Source of the DNA: Castellaniella sp049651205
GTDB lineage: Bacteria; Pseudomonadota; Gammaproteobacteria; Burkholderiales; Burkholderiaceae_B
DNA: 64,000 nt
Assembly: GCF_049651205.1 (NCBI RefSeq)
Contig: NZ_JBASBR010000011.1
Location: forward strand, 1-64,000
Direction of reading: 5' to 3'
Part shown: piece after piece, positions 42,239-50,445 of the stretch
Layout: each line of letters starts with the position of its first letter
Position numbering within the stretch: position 1 is the stretch's first letter
The notes under the pieces: generated by a model
What the model was told of the DNA's origin: nothing
What the model saw: the letters and a program-made list of their open reading frames with translations, nothing else
Database searches by the model: none
Position numbers and translations under genes: made by a program

Positions 42239-43096
42239 ATGGAACAAGTAGCCTTCATCGTCTGGCGCGAAAGCGTCGAAGCTCTGCTGGTGATTGGTAT
42301 TTTGTATGCCTGGCTGAAAGCCTCACCCGAAGGGCGCCGCGGGTTGCCCTGGCTGTGGGGTGGGGTGGGGGCAGGTCTGCTGCTTGCCATGGCGCTGGCA
42401 CTGGTCTTGCTGGGGCTGGCATCCTGGTTGTCGGATATCGGCCAGGAGTGGTTCCAGACGGTGATGGCTCTGGTGGCTTGCGGGTTGGTTGTGCAAATGG
42501 TGGTCTGGATGCGCTGCCATGGTCGTGGCCTCAAACGGGCGCTTGAATCCGGTGCCTCAGAGCAACTGGATCAAAACCACTGGTGGGGCCTGCTGATACT
42601 GGTGATGATTGCCGTTGCACGCGAGGGCAGTGAAACCGTGGTGTTTTTGTATGGCACCATTTTGTCATCGCAACAGACTGGGCAAGTGATATCAATGGTA
42701 CTGGCGGGGCTGGCGGGTTTTCTCGTTGCGTTATTCACCTTCTGGCTCCTGCAGCTGGGTGGGCGCATCATCACTTGGCGGCGGTTTTTCAAGGTCACCG
42801 AGATCCTGTTGTTGCTACTGGCCGGTGCCTTGCTGGTGTCTGCCACTGATCGCCTGATTTCCCTTGGCGTGCTACCCACGTTGATCGATCCTGTCTGGGA
42901 TAGCAGCGCCTGGCTGACAACTGATAGTGTGCTTGGCAAGGTGCTGGCGGATTTCGCTGGTTATCGGGCGTATCCGGCTCTGTCCCAGGTGCTTGTTCTG
43001 GGGCTGTATTGGGTGGGTGTGCTGACATTGTTGCGTCGCTCAGCGCCGTCGCCGGCGCCGCGCGCCAACCGTACATCAGTCGCGGCGTCATCCTGA
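42239..43096 (+). CDS. ftrC: Ftr1-type iron permease FtrC
   Basis: FtrC is the inner-membrane high-affinity iron permease. The 285-residue protein has seven or so predicted transmembrane helices and the two REXXE iron-binding motifs of the Ftr1/EfeU family: RESVE in helix 1 (about residue 10) and REGSE (about residue 125). It lies 22 bp after ftrB. Its TGA overlaps an ATG (TGATG), but that ATG is not in the ftrD frame. Confidence 0.94.
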   Translation: MEQVAFIVWRESVEALLVIGILYAWLKASPEGRRGLPWLWGGVGAGLLLAMALALVLLGLASWLSDIGQEWFQTVMALVACGLVVQMVVWMRCHGRGLKRALESGASEQLDQNHWWGLLILVMIAVAREGSETVVFLYGTILSSQQTGQVISMVLAGLAGFLVALFTFWLLQLGGRIITWRRFFKVTEILLLLLAGALLVSATDRLISLGVLPTLIDPVWDSSAWLTTDSVLGKVLADFAGYRAYPALSQVLVLGLYWVGVLTLLRRSAPSPAPRANRTSVAASS

Positions 43097-43172
43097 TGTT
43101 TTACGCGGGGCAGGCGGTGGTTTGGCAACAGGGGCGTGCAGTGCGCCGTGGGCTGCAACATACGGGGGTAGC

Positions 43173-44603
43173 GTGTTAGAGGCTGCTTCTCGCGGATACG
43201 GCTGGCGCGCGCGCGTGGCCAGTGTGGGTGATTTCCTGCGTGATCATCAGCGGGCCATCCGTATCATGCAATGGGTCATTGTGGGTATTTATCTGGCCTT
43301 GCTGATTGTGCCGGCAGCGTTGCCGCTGCCTGATCGCACAGCCTCGGTTTTCAATAATCTGACCATCGTTGCCCAGTTTGCCTTCTGGGGCGTCTGGTGG
43401 CCGTTTGTGCTGATTTCCATCCCTTTGCTGGGACGCGCTTGGTGCGGGCTGTTTTGCCCCGAAGGCACACTCACCGAGTGGGCCAGCCGGCATGGGCGAG
43501 GCGGTGCCATCCCCCGTTGGATACGCTGGGGTGGGTGGCCTTTTGTGGCCTTCAGCCTCACCACCATCTATGGTCAACTGGTCAGTGTTTATCAGTACCC
43601 GTGGGCCGTGGCGGCCGTCTTGGGGGGATCAACTATTGCGGCGATGGTTGTGGGCTATCTGTACGGGCGCAACAAACGAGTCTGGTGCAAATACCTGTGC
43701 CCGGTCAATGGTGTCTTCAATGTATTGGCAAAACTGGCGCCTTGGTATTATCGGGTGGACGCCGAGGCTTGGCGTGCCCCTGTGCGGCGCACCGAGACCA
43801 TCAACTGTGCACCACTGCTGCCTCTGCGTCATATGCAGGGTGCGGCCGAGTGTCATATGTGCGGGCGCTGCAGCGATTATCGGGGTGCAATCACGTTGTC
43901 ACCACGGTCACCCGAAGCCGAAATTGTCCATGTCGCAGAGGGCAATGGCTGGCAAACCGTGCTGATCGTTTTTGGCATGATGGGCTTGGCGGTGGGTGCT
44001 TTCTTATGGAGTGCCAGTCCCTGGTTTGTTACGCTCAAGCAGGGTGCGGCTACCTGGCTGGTCAACCGGGACATCTACTGGCCGCTCACGGATAATGCCC
44101 CCTGGTTCCTGCTTACTCACTATCCTGAGGTCAACGACAGTTTCAGCTGGTTGGATGGGGCTGTCATTTTGGTATTTATCTTTGGCGCAGCCCTGGTGGT
44201 GGGGGGCGCGATTTTTGTGGGCCTGATGATGGCAAGCCGCTGCTTGCCCGTTTGTCAACGGCCCGGCGTGCGCAATGCAATGGGCCAGCTGATGCGTAGC
44301 CGTCTGGAGGGTGTGCATAAGCTGGCACAAGGGCTGATCCCCTTGGCCGGGATTGGTGTGTTTCTGGGTCTGTCGGCCACTACACTGACTTTGTTGCAAC
44401 ACGAGGGGGTACCTACCTGGTGGGCGAATCCCTTGCGGTTTACCTTGCTGGGCCTGGCGTTGGCCTGGAGCCTGCGTCTTGTCTGGCGGGTGGCCGGATT
44501 GCGTACCCGGCAGTTGCGTCGTCGCCTGGCCATAGTGGTTTCCGTGGCTGCAGGCCTGCTGCCTTTTTTATGGTCCTGGTGGTTGTTTTTCGTACTCTGG
44601 TAA
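43173..44603 (+). CDS. ftrD: Polyferredoxin-like membrane protein FtrD
   Basis: FtrD is the fourth component of FtrABCD, a NapH/NosR-like membrane ferredoxin. It is suggested to take electrons from the iron oxidation step. The sequence shows several transmembrane helices and cysteine clusters in RAWCGLFCPEGTLTEW, WCKYLCPVNGVFN and CHMCGRCSDYRG. The start is uncertain. GTG 43173 (about 476 residues) begins shortly before FLRDHQRAIRIMQW and has GGGGG nearby. TTG 43122 would add 17 residues that do not look conserved. The ATG overlapping the ftrC stop is in another frame and ends after 27 codons. Confidence 0.88.
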   Translation: MLEAASRGYGWRARVASVGDFLRDHQRAIRIMQWVIVGIYLALLIVPAALPLPDRTASVFNNLTIVAQFAFWGVWWPFVLISIPLLGRAWCGLFCPEGTLTEWASRHGRGGAIPRWIRWGGWPFVAFSLTTIYGQLVSVYQYPWAVAAVLGGSTIAAMVVGYLYGRNKRVWCKYLCPVNGVFNVLAKLAPWYYRVDAEAWRAPVRRTETINCAPLLPLRHMQGAAECHMCGRCSDYRGAITLSPRSPEAEIVHVAEGNGWQTVLIVFGMMGLAVGAFLWSASPWFVTLKQGAATWLVNRDIYWPLTDNAPWFLLTHYPEVNDSFSWLDGAVILVFIFGAALVVGGAIFVGLMMASRCLPVCQRPGVRNAMGQLMRSRLEGVHKLAQGLIPLAGIGVFLGLSATTLTLLQHEGVPTWWANPLRFTLLGLALAWSLRLVWRVAGLRTRQLRRRLAIVVSVAAGLLPFLWSWWLFFVLW

Positions 44604-44795
44604 ACGCGTTTTTATTGACGTTGCGCCACTGTAGAGGTCAAGATAGTCTTTGTCTTGGCTGTGTTTTGGCGGGGCTGCCAAACCGAAACATTTAGAAATA
44701 AAAAATTTGCTGAATCATCGCGTCTGCAAAGCCTTGTCCCGCCTTGCTTTTCATTTTTTCGGCCTCTTTTGCGTGTCTTTGAGACAATTTTTGAA

Positions 44796-44811
44796 GCACA
44801 ACATCTGGTGT
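44796..44811. promoter_or_regulatory. NrdR box 1
   Basis: gcacaacatctggtgt matches the NrdR box ACACWATATATWGTGT at 12 of 16 positions by my count. Together with box 2 it forms the tandem arrangement seen at NrdR-controlled ribonucleotide reductase promoters. Confidence 0.7.
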
Positions 44812-44827
44812 GTTTCGTGTAGGATAT

Positions 44828-44843
44828 ACACAAGATTTGGTGT
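44828..44843. promoter_or_regulatory. NrdR box 2
   Basis: acacaagatttggtgt matches the NrdR consensus at 13 of 16 positions by my count. It starts exactly 32 bp after box 1, about three helical turns, so both sites face the same side of the helix. It lies just downstream of a possible -10 and 59 bp before nrdA, fitting repression by NrdR. Confidence 0.75.
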
Positions 44844-44902
44844 CGCGTAGGCGTGCCTGACACCAACTTTCTTTATCCACCATACAAAAGAAGACTACTC
44901 CC

Positions 44903-47407
44903 ATGATCAAGACCGTTATCAAGCGTGATGGACGCAAAGAGCCATTCATTCCGTCAAAATTAAACGGCTGGGGTGAGTGGGGCGCCACCTCGCTGGGTGA
45001 CCGCGTCGACTGGCCGTCCGTGGTGCTCGAAACAGTCACCAACATGCCCGAGGAGTGCTCGTCCGAGTTCCTCCAAATTCAACTGATCCGCCATTGCCTT
45101 GACGCTGATACCTGGTCGTATAACCGCATGGCAGGCCGATTGTATGCAGCACTTGCCCAAAAAGAGCTCAAAGACGTCTGTGATGGTGCTTTCCCCACGG
45201 TGCTCACGCTGCACCGGCGTTTGCAAAAGCTTGGCTACATGGAGCTCCTCGACTACTCCGAAGAAGAATATTTCCAGGTCGAGGGCATGATCGATCACAC
45301 ACGTGATTTCGAATACGCTCACTACCAGATCCATACGCATCGGTCCAAGTACGCTATCTCCGATCGCGTCAAGGGCATACATTACGAAACCCCGCAGTTT
45401 GTTTATATGCGCATGGCCATGGCGCTGGCAGTCAATCAGCCCCGCGAGCGTCGCATGCGTGACGTGGCCAAGTTCTACGAGCATCTCTCCAAAAACCGCA
45501 TTAATGCCCCCACGCCCAATCACATCAATCTAGGTACTCCGCTGCGTGGGTACGCCAGTTGCTGTCTGTATGCATCAGGCGACTCCGCCCGCTCGATTGC
45601 CGTCGGTAATCACATTGCCAACACCATGACATACATGAGTGCAGGTATTGGTTCCTACCTGCAAACGCGCTCTGTCAACGATCCGGTTCGTGGGGGTGTC
45701 ATCCGCCACCAGGGCAAGCTGCCTTATCTGCGCGCGGTTGTCGCCGAGATCAAGGCCAATCTGCAAAATGGCCGTGGTGGTGCCTGCACCAGTTATTTTT
45801 CTATCTTCGACCCTGAAGTCGATACCTTGCTGCGCCTGAAAAACCCCATGTCCACCGAAGATCGCAAGATCCGAGGGATGGATTATTCGTGGGGTGGCAA
45901 CCGGTTTTTTGCCCGCAAGGTGGCGCGCAACGAAGACGTCTTCCTGTTTAATTGCCATACAGCGCCCGATCTTTACGATGCGCTGTACAGCGATGATGAG
46001 GCCCGCTTCGAGGCCCTCTATACCAAATACGAGCAAGACCCCACATTCAAGAAGCAAACCGTCAACGCACGCGAGCTTCTGATCACGGCAATCAACGAGT
46101 GGAACGAAACTGGGCGCGTCTACGAGCACAATATCTATGAGATGAACCGCCACACGCCGTTCAAGAACACCATTTACAGCTCCAATCTGTGCTCTGAGAT
46201 TGCACTGCCCACGGCACCATACAACCATATCACCGAGCTCTATCAAACCACCGATATCTCCTTTGTCGAGTTTGCCGATGTCGACGGCCATCTGCACACC
46301 TTGCAGCCTGGCACGGGTGCAGTGGATACTCAGCGCGGTTCGGTGTACCTCGAAGACCTCGTGGCGGGCGATGTGCTGTCAGATGGCCGTGTCATTGCGC
46401 GCATCGAGCGTCGTTCGTCTCCCGAGGTCGCCACCTGCAACCTGGCGGGTATTGTCGTCTCCAACATCGAGTCTGACGAGCAATACGAGGAAGTGGCCTA
46501 TTACGCCTTGTTGATGATCGACAAATGCATTCACCTGGCCGACTACGAACTTCCGCACGTTGGGGTAACCTCCAAGGCACGTCTTAATGCGGGTGTGGGT
46601 ATGCTGGGTGTGGCACACCTGATGGCCAAAAATCACAAGCGCTACACCGAGCCCGAGGGCAAGCAGTTCATCCACTGGATTGCCGAGCGGCATTATTATC
46701 ATTTGGTACGGGCCAGCCTGCAGCTGGGCCGCGAACTGGGCAATGCCCCCTGGATGCACAAAACCAAATGGCCGGCCGGCTGGCTGCCCACCGATACCTA
46801 CAATCGCAACATCGACAAGATTGCCGATTTCAACAATCACTACAACTGGGAGGCCCTGCGCGCTGAAATCGTCGCCAATGGCGGGATCCGCAACTCGGTG
46901 GTGGCGGCGCACATGCCCACAGAAACCTCGGCCAACTCGTCTGGTACCACCAACGGCGTGTATCCAATCCGCGAGCTCACCATGATCAAGACGGATAATC
47001 AGCGGGTTAATTACTGGGCCGCCCCCGAGGGTGATACTCTGGGCCAATGGTACGAATCCGCCTGGGATGTCCCCACCGAGGATATGACCGATATCTACGC
47101 GATCATCCAGAAATGGACAGACCAAGGCATTTCCGCCGACTTCTACCGCAAGGTTATTGGCGATGCCAGCATCGAGTCCACCGAGATGATCCAGAACTAC
47201 CTTTACCGGGTCAAGATGGGTCTGAAGTCCAAGTACTACATGAACCAGAAAACCTCTGCGGGCATGAAAAAAGTAGCGGATTTCCCGGCGGCACAAGGTT
47301 TTGTCAAACTGGCGGTATCCGGCATCAGCCTGCCACAGGCACAAGCAGTTACCCATGGCGAACCCGATCCCGATGATCCCGTTTGCGAGGGCGGCTGCAC
47401 CCTGTAA
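44903..47407 (+). CDS. nrdA: Class I ribonucleoside-diphosphate reductase, alpha subunit (phage-like type with insertion)
   Basis: NrdA reduces ribonucleotides to deoxyribonucleotides. The 834-residue protein has a short ATP-cone-like N-terminus (VIKRDGRKEPFIPSKL). The redox cysteine region is YASCCL (Cys220/221), and the active loop is SSNLCSEIALPT with radical Cys430 and Glu432. The second redox Cys512 is in EVATCNLAG, YYMNQKT is the radical-transfer pair, and the C-terminal shuttle cysteines are 828 and 832 (CEGGC). Compared with Escherichia coli NrdA, where Cys439 and Cys462 are 23 apart, the distance here is 82. The extra 60 or so residues (about 449-508) include RGSVYLEDLVAGDVLSDG, which looks like an intein/Hint fold segment. 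Overall it resembles phage-type NrdA more than the usual Burkholderiales form (my judgement). Confidence 0.93.
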   Translation: MIKTVIKRDGRKEPFIPSKLNGWGEWGATSLGDRVDWPSVVLETVTNMPEECSSEFLQIQLIRHCLDADTWSYNRMAGRLYAALAQKELKDVCDGAFPTVLTLHRRLQKLGYMELLDYSEEEYFQVEGMIDHTRDFEYAHYQIHTHRSKYAISDRVKGIHYETPQFVYMRMAMALAVNQPRERRMRDVAKFYEHLSKNRINAPTPNHINLGTPLRGYASCCLYASGDSARSIAVGNHIANTMTYMSAGIGSYLQTRSVNDPVRGGVIRHQGKLPYLRAVVAEIKANLQNGRGGACTSYFSIFDPEVDTLLRLKNPMSTEDRKIRGMDYSWGGNRFFARKVARNEDVFLFNCHTAPDLYDALYSDDEARFEALYTKYEQDPTFKKQTVNARELLITAINEWNETGRVYEHNIYEMNRHTPFKNTIYSSNLCSEIALPTAPYNHITELYQTTDISFVEFADVDGHLHTLQPGTGAVDTQRGSVYLEDLVAGDVLSDGRVIARIERRSSPEVATCNLAGIVVSNIESDEQYEEVAYYALLMIDKCIHLADYELPHVGVTSKARLNAGVGMLGVAHLMAKNHKRYTEPEGKQFIHWIAERHYYHLVRASLQLGRELGNAPWMHKTKWPAGWLPTDTYNRNIDKIADFNNHYNWEALRAEIVANGGIRNSVVAAHMPTETSANSSGTTNGVYPIRELTMIKTDNQRVNYWAAPEGDTLGQWYESAWDVPTEDMTDIYAIIQKWTDQGISADFYRKVIGDASIESTEMIQNYLYRVKMGLKSKYYMNQKTSAGMKKVADFPAAQGFVKLAVSGISLPQAQAVTHGEPDPDDPVCEGGCTL

Positions 47408-47482
47408 CCCACATACTGCTGCGCTGGCACGGCACCCTTGGCGCTGAGCCAGTGTGTGTCTCATTATTTTCTGGAAGCTGCA

Positions 47483-48580
47483 ATGTCTGATAACGTCTTC
47501 AACTACAACAAGCAGGATTACGCCAAACCTTTGCTGTTCCTGGGCGAAAAGCAAGGGTTGTTTGACACCATCAATCGTCACTATCCAGAGATCTGGTCCT
47601 TGTACAAAACCCAGAAATCGCTCGATTGGGACGAAAACGAGTTCGATTACTCCTCCTGCAACGCCGACTTCAAAAACTGCCCGCGCGCCACATACGACAT
47701 GATGGTCAAGACGCTGGCGTGGCAATGGGAGGCCGACAGCGTGGCCTCGCGCGCCATTGCACCGGTACTGGCGCCGTTTATCACCTCATCCGAGCTCTGG
47801 GCTGCCTGGCAGCGTATCTCCGACAACGAGGTCGTTCACGCGGCTACCTATTCCGAGATTGTTCGCAATTCCTTTGATGACCCCACAGCCATCATCGACG
47901 AAATCCTCAGTGTCGAGCAGGCGCATGCCCGACTATCACGGGTCGTCAAAGCGTTTGGCGATGGCTATGCGGCCTCCCACAAATACGCATTGGGCGAACT
48001 TCCCAATGATCAGGACACCTACAACACGGTGTTCATGATGGTGGTGGCGCTGTTCTGCATGGAGCGCATCCAGTTCATGGCTTCATTTGCCGTCACGTTT
48101 GCCATCTGTGATACCGGTATGTTCCAGCCCATCGGCAAGGCGATCCAGAAAATCGCCCAGGATGAGCTTGAAATCCATGCCGAGCTTGACCGTGCAGTGC
48201 TGCACCACGAGCTGCGTACAGAACGTGGTCGTAAGGCCTTTGAACAATGCCACTTTGAAATTGAGGCCTTGATCGCCGAAGTTGTAGATAGTGAGCTCGA
48301 CTGGATTCAATACCTGTTCTCCGAAGGGCGCGAACTTGTTGGCATGAACGAAGATCGCCTGGCGGCCTGGACACTCTATTGCGCCAAGGACGTCTACAAC
48401 ACTGTGGGCATCCAGACCGACCGCTACGAGTTTCCGCAGTCCAACCCGCTCAAGTACATGGAGAAATGGCTGAACATCAGCAAAACCCAGGCTTCTCCGC
48501 AAGAGCAGGATATTGCGGCTTACAAGGTGGGTGTGATGCGTCGTACCGACGAAGGCGTGGTATTTGACGACGAATTCTGA
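47483..48580 (+). CDS. nrdB: Class I ribonucleoside-diphosphate reductase, beta subunit
   Basis: NrdB holds the dimetal centre and tyrosyl radical for NrdA. In this 365-residue protein I place the ligands Asp85 (ADSVASR), Glu116 and His119, with radical Tyr123 (NEVVHAATY), and Glu194 (FCMERIQF). The last ligand motif is DELEIH (227-232), where most beta subunits have DExxH: the His is one residue further from the Asp-Glu pair. The phrase LDWDENEFDYSSCNADF replaces the usual WRPEE-type region, again like phage-type enzymes. ATG 47483 was chosen over upstream TTG codons. It lies 75 bp after nrdA. Confidence 0.93.
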   Translation: MSDNVFNYNKQDYAKPLLFLGEKQGLFDTINRHYPEIWSLYKTQKSLDWDENEFDYSSCNADFKNCPRATYDMMVKTLAWQWEADSVASRAIAPVLAPFITSSELWAAWQRISDNEVVHAATYSEIVRNSFDDPTAIIDEILSVEQAHARLSRVVKAFGDGYAASHKYALGELPNDQDTYNTVFMMVVALFCMERIQFMASFAVTFAICDTGMFQPIGKAIQKIAQDELEIHAELDRAVLHHELRTERGRKAFEQCHFEIEALIAEVVDSELDWIQYLFSEGRELVGMNEDRLAAWTLYCAKDVYNTVGIQTDRYEFPQSNPLKYMEKWLNISKTQASPQEQDIAAYKVGVMRRTDEGVVFDDEF

Positions 48581-48617
48581 TTTTGCTGGCTAAAGCCTGA
48601 TTGGCCTGTGTGGCGGG

Positions 48618-49424
48618 TCAGGTATTAGCGTGGCTTTGCTGGTTGCGCAAGGCAAATTCGCGGGGCGTCTGCCCCGTATGCTCTTTAAACGCGGCAATAA
48701 AAGAAGACAGGCTTTCGTAGCCACAGGCTAAAGCCACATCGGTGATGCGCTCGCCGCGTTCGAGGCGGGGCAGGGCATGCACCAGGCGGGCGCGCTGGCG
48801 CCATAACCTGAACCCTAGGCCCGTTTGTTGCAAAAACAGGCGGGTCAGTGTTTTTTCAGAAAGCCCCAGTTGCCGGCTGTATTGCGCCAGGGTGGGTGCT
48901 TCGTCAGGTTGGTGATGTAGTTGCTTGCACAAGGCCAGCAGTCGCGGGTCGGATGGCCATGGCAGCACAAGGCCGGCATCAGGGCTGGTGGCCAGCTGGT
49001 CTACCAGCACCTGAGCCAGGCGCCCATCGGGGCCTGCCAGATCGTACTCTATCGGGACTGTACTGAAGCGGCGGATCAGCTCTTGCAGCAAAGGGTCGAT
49101 AGCCAGGACACGGCAAGCAGCCCAGTTCAGCCCCAATGCTGCGCCATCCAGATACAGGCTGCGGATTTCTGCCGGCGATGATTCATGAACCTGATGCTGC
49201 ACGCCTGCAGGAATCCACACAGCCCGCTGCGGGAGGGCGATAAATCGGGCATACGGTGTCCAGACCTGTAGGTGGCCTTGCAGGGCATAGGTCAGCTGAC
49301 ACCAGGGATGTTGATGCGGGCCGGGAATAATCATATTGGGCTGGCTGTCCACATGGCCAAACACAGGACGTGGCAGCGATTTGATCAGATTATCCGCGGG
49401 CAAAATAGGAATGTGTCTGTTCAT
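48618..49424 (-). CDS. AraC-family transcriptional regulator
   Basis: The 268-residue protein has an N-terminal cupin-type sensor domain (about residues 20-90; PGPHQHPWCQLTYALQGHLQ, VWIPAGVQHQV). A C-terminal AraC double helix-turn-helix follows (about 165-260; LAQYSRQLGLSEKTLTRLF and ITDVALACGYESLSSFIAAF, ending TGQTPREFA). The overall form resembles NimR/YdfF-like regulators that control neighbouring efflux genes, but no such gene is adjacent, so the target is unknown. The start is ATG 49424. It converges with nrdB, with 37 bp between them. Confidence 0.88.
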   Translation of the reverse strand: MNRHIPILPADNLIKSLPRPVFGHVDSQPNMIIPGPHQHPWCQLTYALQGHLQVWTPYARFIALPQRAVWIPAGVQHQVHESSPAEIRSLYLDGAALGLNWAACRVLAIDPLLQELIRRFSTVPIEYDLAGPDGRLAQVLVDQLATSPDAGLVLPWPSDPRLLALCKQLHHQPDEAPTLAQYSRQLGLSEKTLTRLFLQQTGLGFRLWRQRARLVHALPRLERGERITDVALACGYESLSSFIAAFKEHTGQTPREFALRNQQSHANT

Positions 49425-49641
49425 CAATACCAGGTTTGTCTGTTCATCGATATTTTATGGCGCTTTGTCGCCAGACATAATTTCCCAGCCAGTTTACTCT
49501 CTTGTTCGAGAGCCCCGAACCGCCGGAGCGCTTTTTGGCAAGCCTGTTTTGGGTGAGTCCGAAAGTGCTTTGGCGGTTCTTTTATGCTTTCGGCACTTGC
49601 TTATTTTTGTGCAAGTTTTTTGTGCAGTCTGTGCCTGCAAG
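49425..49641. other. Gene-free region upstream of the AraC gene and downstream of the tRNA terminator
   Basis: About 220 bp with no supported gene. It should contain the promoter of the AraC-family gene (minus strand). gaaccgcc (49516-49523) and ggcggttc (49572-49579) are 8-bp inverted repeats about 48 bases apart; I assign no function. Confidence 0.4.
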
Positions 49642-49685
49642 CCAAAAGTTAAGGGCTTGCCAAATAACCTGGCAAGCCCTTACTT
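49642..49685 (-). terminator. Intrinsic terminator of the tRNA-fMet gene
   Basis: aagggcttgcc (49651-49661) and ggcaagccctt (49671-49681) form a perfect 11-bp stem with a 9-base loop, starting 9 bp after the tRNA 3' end on the minus strand. It is flanked by aacttttg on the 3' side of the minus-strand transcript. Near-symmetric flanks (aaaagtt/acttttg) extend the stem. Confidence 0.8.
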
Positions 49686-49690
49686 TTGTT

Positions 49691-49767
<77 letters not shown>

Positions 49768-49835
49768 TCTGAAGAACATAACTATAGCATAGTCTGCGAA
49801 AATAAAGCAAGCAAACCTTCTTGGATCAGGATAAA

Positions 49836-50411
49836 ATGACGGAAACGGAAATCTTGCGGGTACTAGAAACCGCCTTGTTGTGCGCGGATGCACCTTTATC
49901 GATTGCCCAGTTACGTGGGCTCTTCGATGACACGATTTCCGGGGACGATGTCCGGCGCCATCTGGCAGCCCTGCAGCTTGATTGGCAAGAAAAAGGCCTC
50001 GAGCTCAAACAACTGGCCAATGGCTGGCGGTTTCAAAGCCGTCCTGACATGCAGCATTATTTGGGGCGCCTAAACCCTGAAAAACCACCTCGATACTCGC
50101 GTGCCGTGCTGGAAACCCTTGCGATCATCGCCTGGCGCCAGCCCGTTACCCGGGGTGATATCGAAGATATCCGGGGTGTGACGGTATCTGCTCAAATTAT
50201 TCGCACTCTCGAAGACAGAGGCTGGATCGAAACACTGGGCTACCGGGATGCTCCCGGGCGCCCGGCGCTGTTGGGTACCACGCGGCGTTTTCTTGAAGAC
50301 CTCGGTCTGCGTGCATTGGATGAACTACCGTCTCTCGAAAACACAGAACCCGAGCAGGTTCTGGGCGACCTGATATTGGCTGATCCCGACACCCGGGAAG
50401 CCGCTCAATAA
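49836..50411 (+). CDS. scpB: SMC-ScpAB complex subunit ScpB
   Basis: ScpB is a kleisin-associated winged-helix protein of the SMC-ScpA-ScpB condensin that organises and separates chromosomes. The 191-residue protein has the typical tandem winged helices. Conserved parts are LETALLCADAPLSIAQLRGL near the start, RYSRAVLETLAIIAWRQPVT, and RGVTVSAQIIRTLEDRGWIE with GYRDAPGRPALLGTT. ATG 49836 has AGGAT just upstream. scpA is not adjacent; rluB follows. Confidence 0.93.
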   Translation: MTETEILRVLETALLCADAPLSIAQLRGLFDDTISGDDVRRHLAALQLDWQEKGLELKQLANGWRFQSRPDMQHYLGRLNPEKPPRYSRAVLETLAIIAWRQPVTRGDIEDIRGVTVSAQIIRTLEDRGWIETLGYRDAPGRPALLGTTRRFLEDLGLRALDELPSLENTEPEQVLGDLILADPDTREAAQ

Positions 50412-50445
50412 TGAACAGAATTTTGTGAAGGAGTCACCGAACCCC

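Larger units (their letters stand above)
44604..44902. other. nrdA upstream region
   Basis: This stretch of about 300 bp has no supported gene. It holds two NrdR-like boxes (listed separately) around a possible -10 TAGGAT (44820-44825). The part before 44760 is AT-rich relative to the surroundings and has no hairpin with a T-run that I would call the ftr terminator. Confidence 0.5.

Noticed and set aside
43096..43179. 27-codon open frame starting at the ATG overlapping the ftrC stop
   Set aside because: Too short and without recognisable features; kept only as an observation about the ftrD start.
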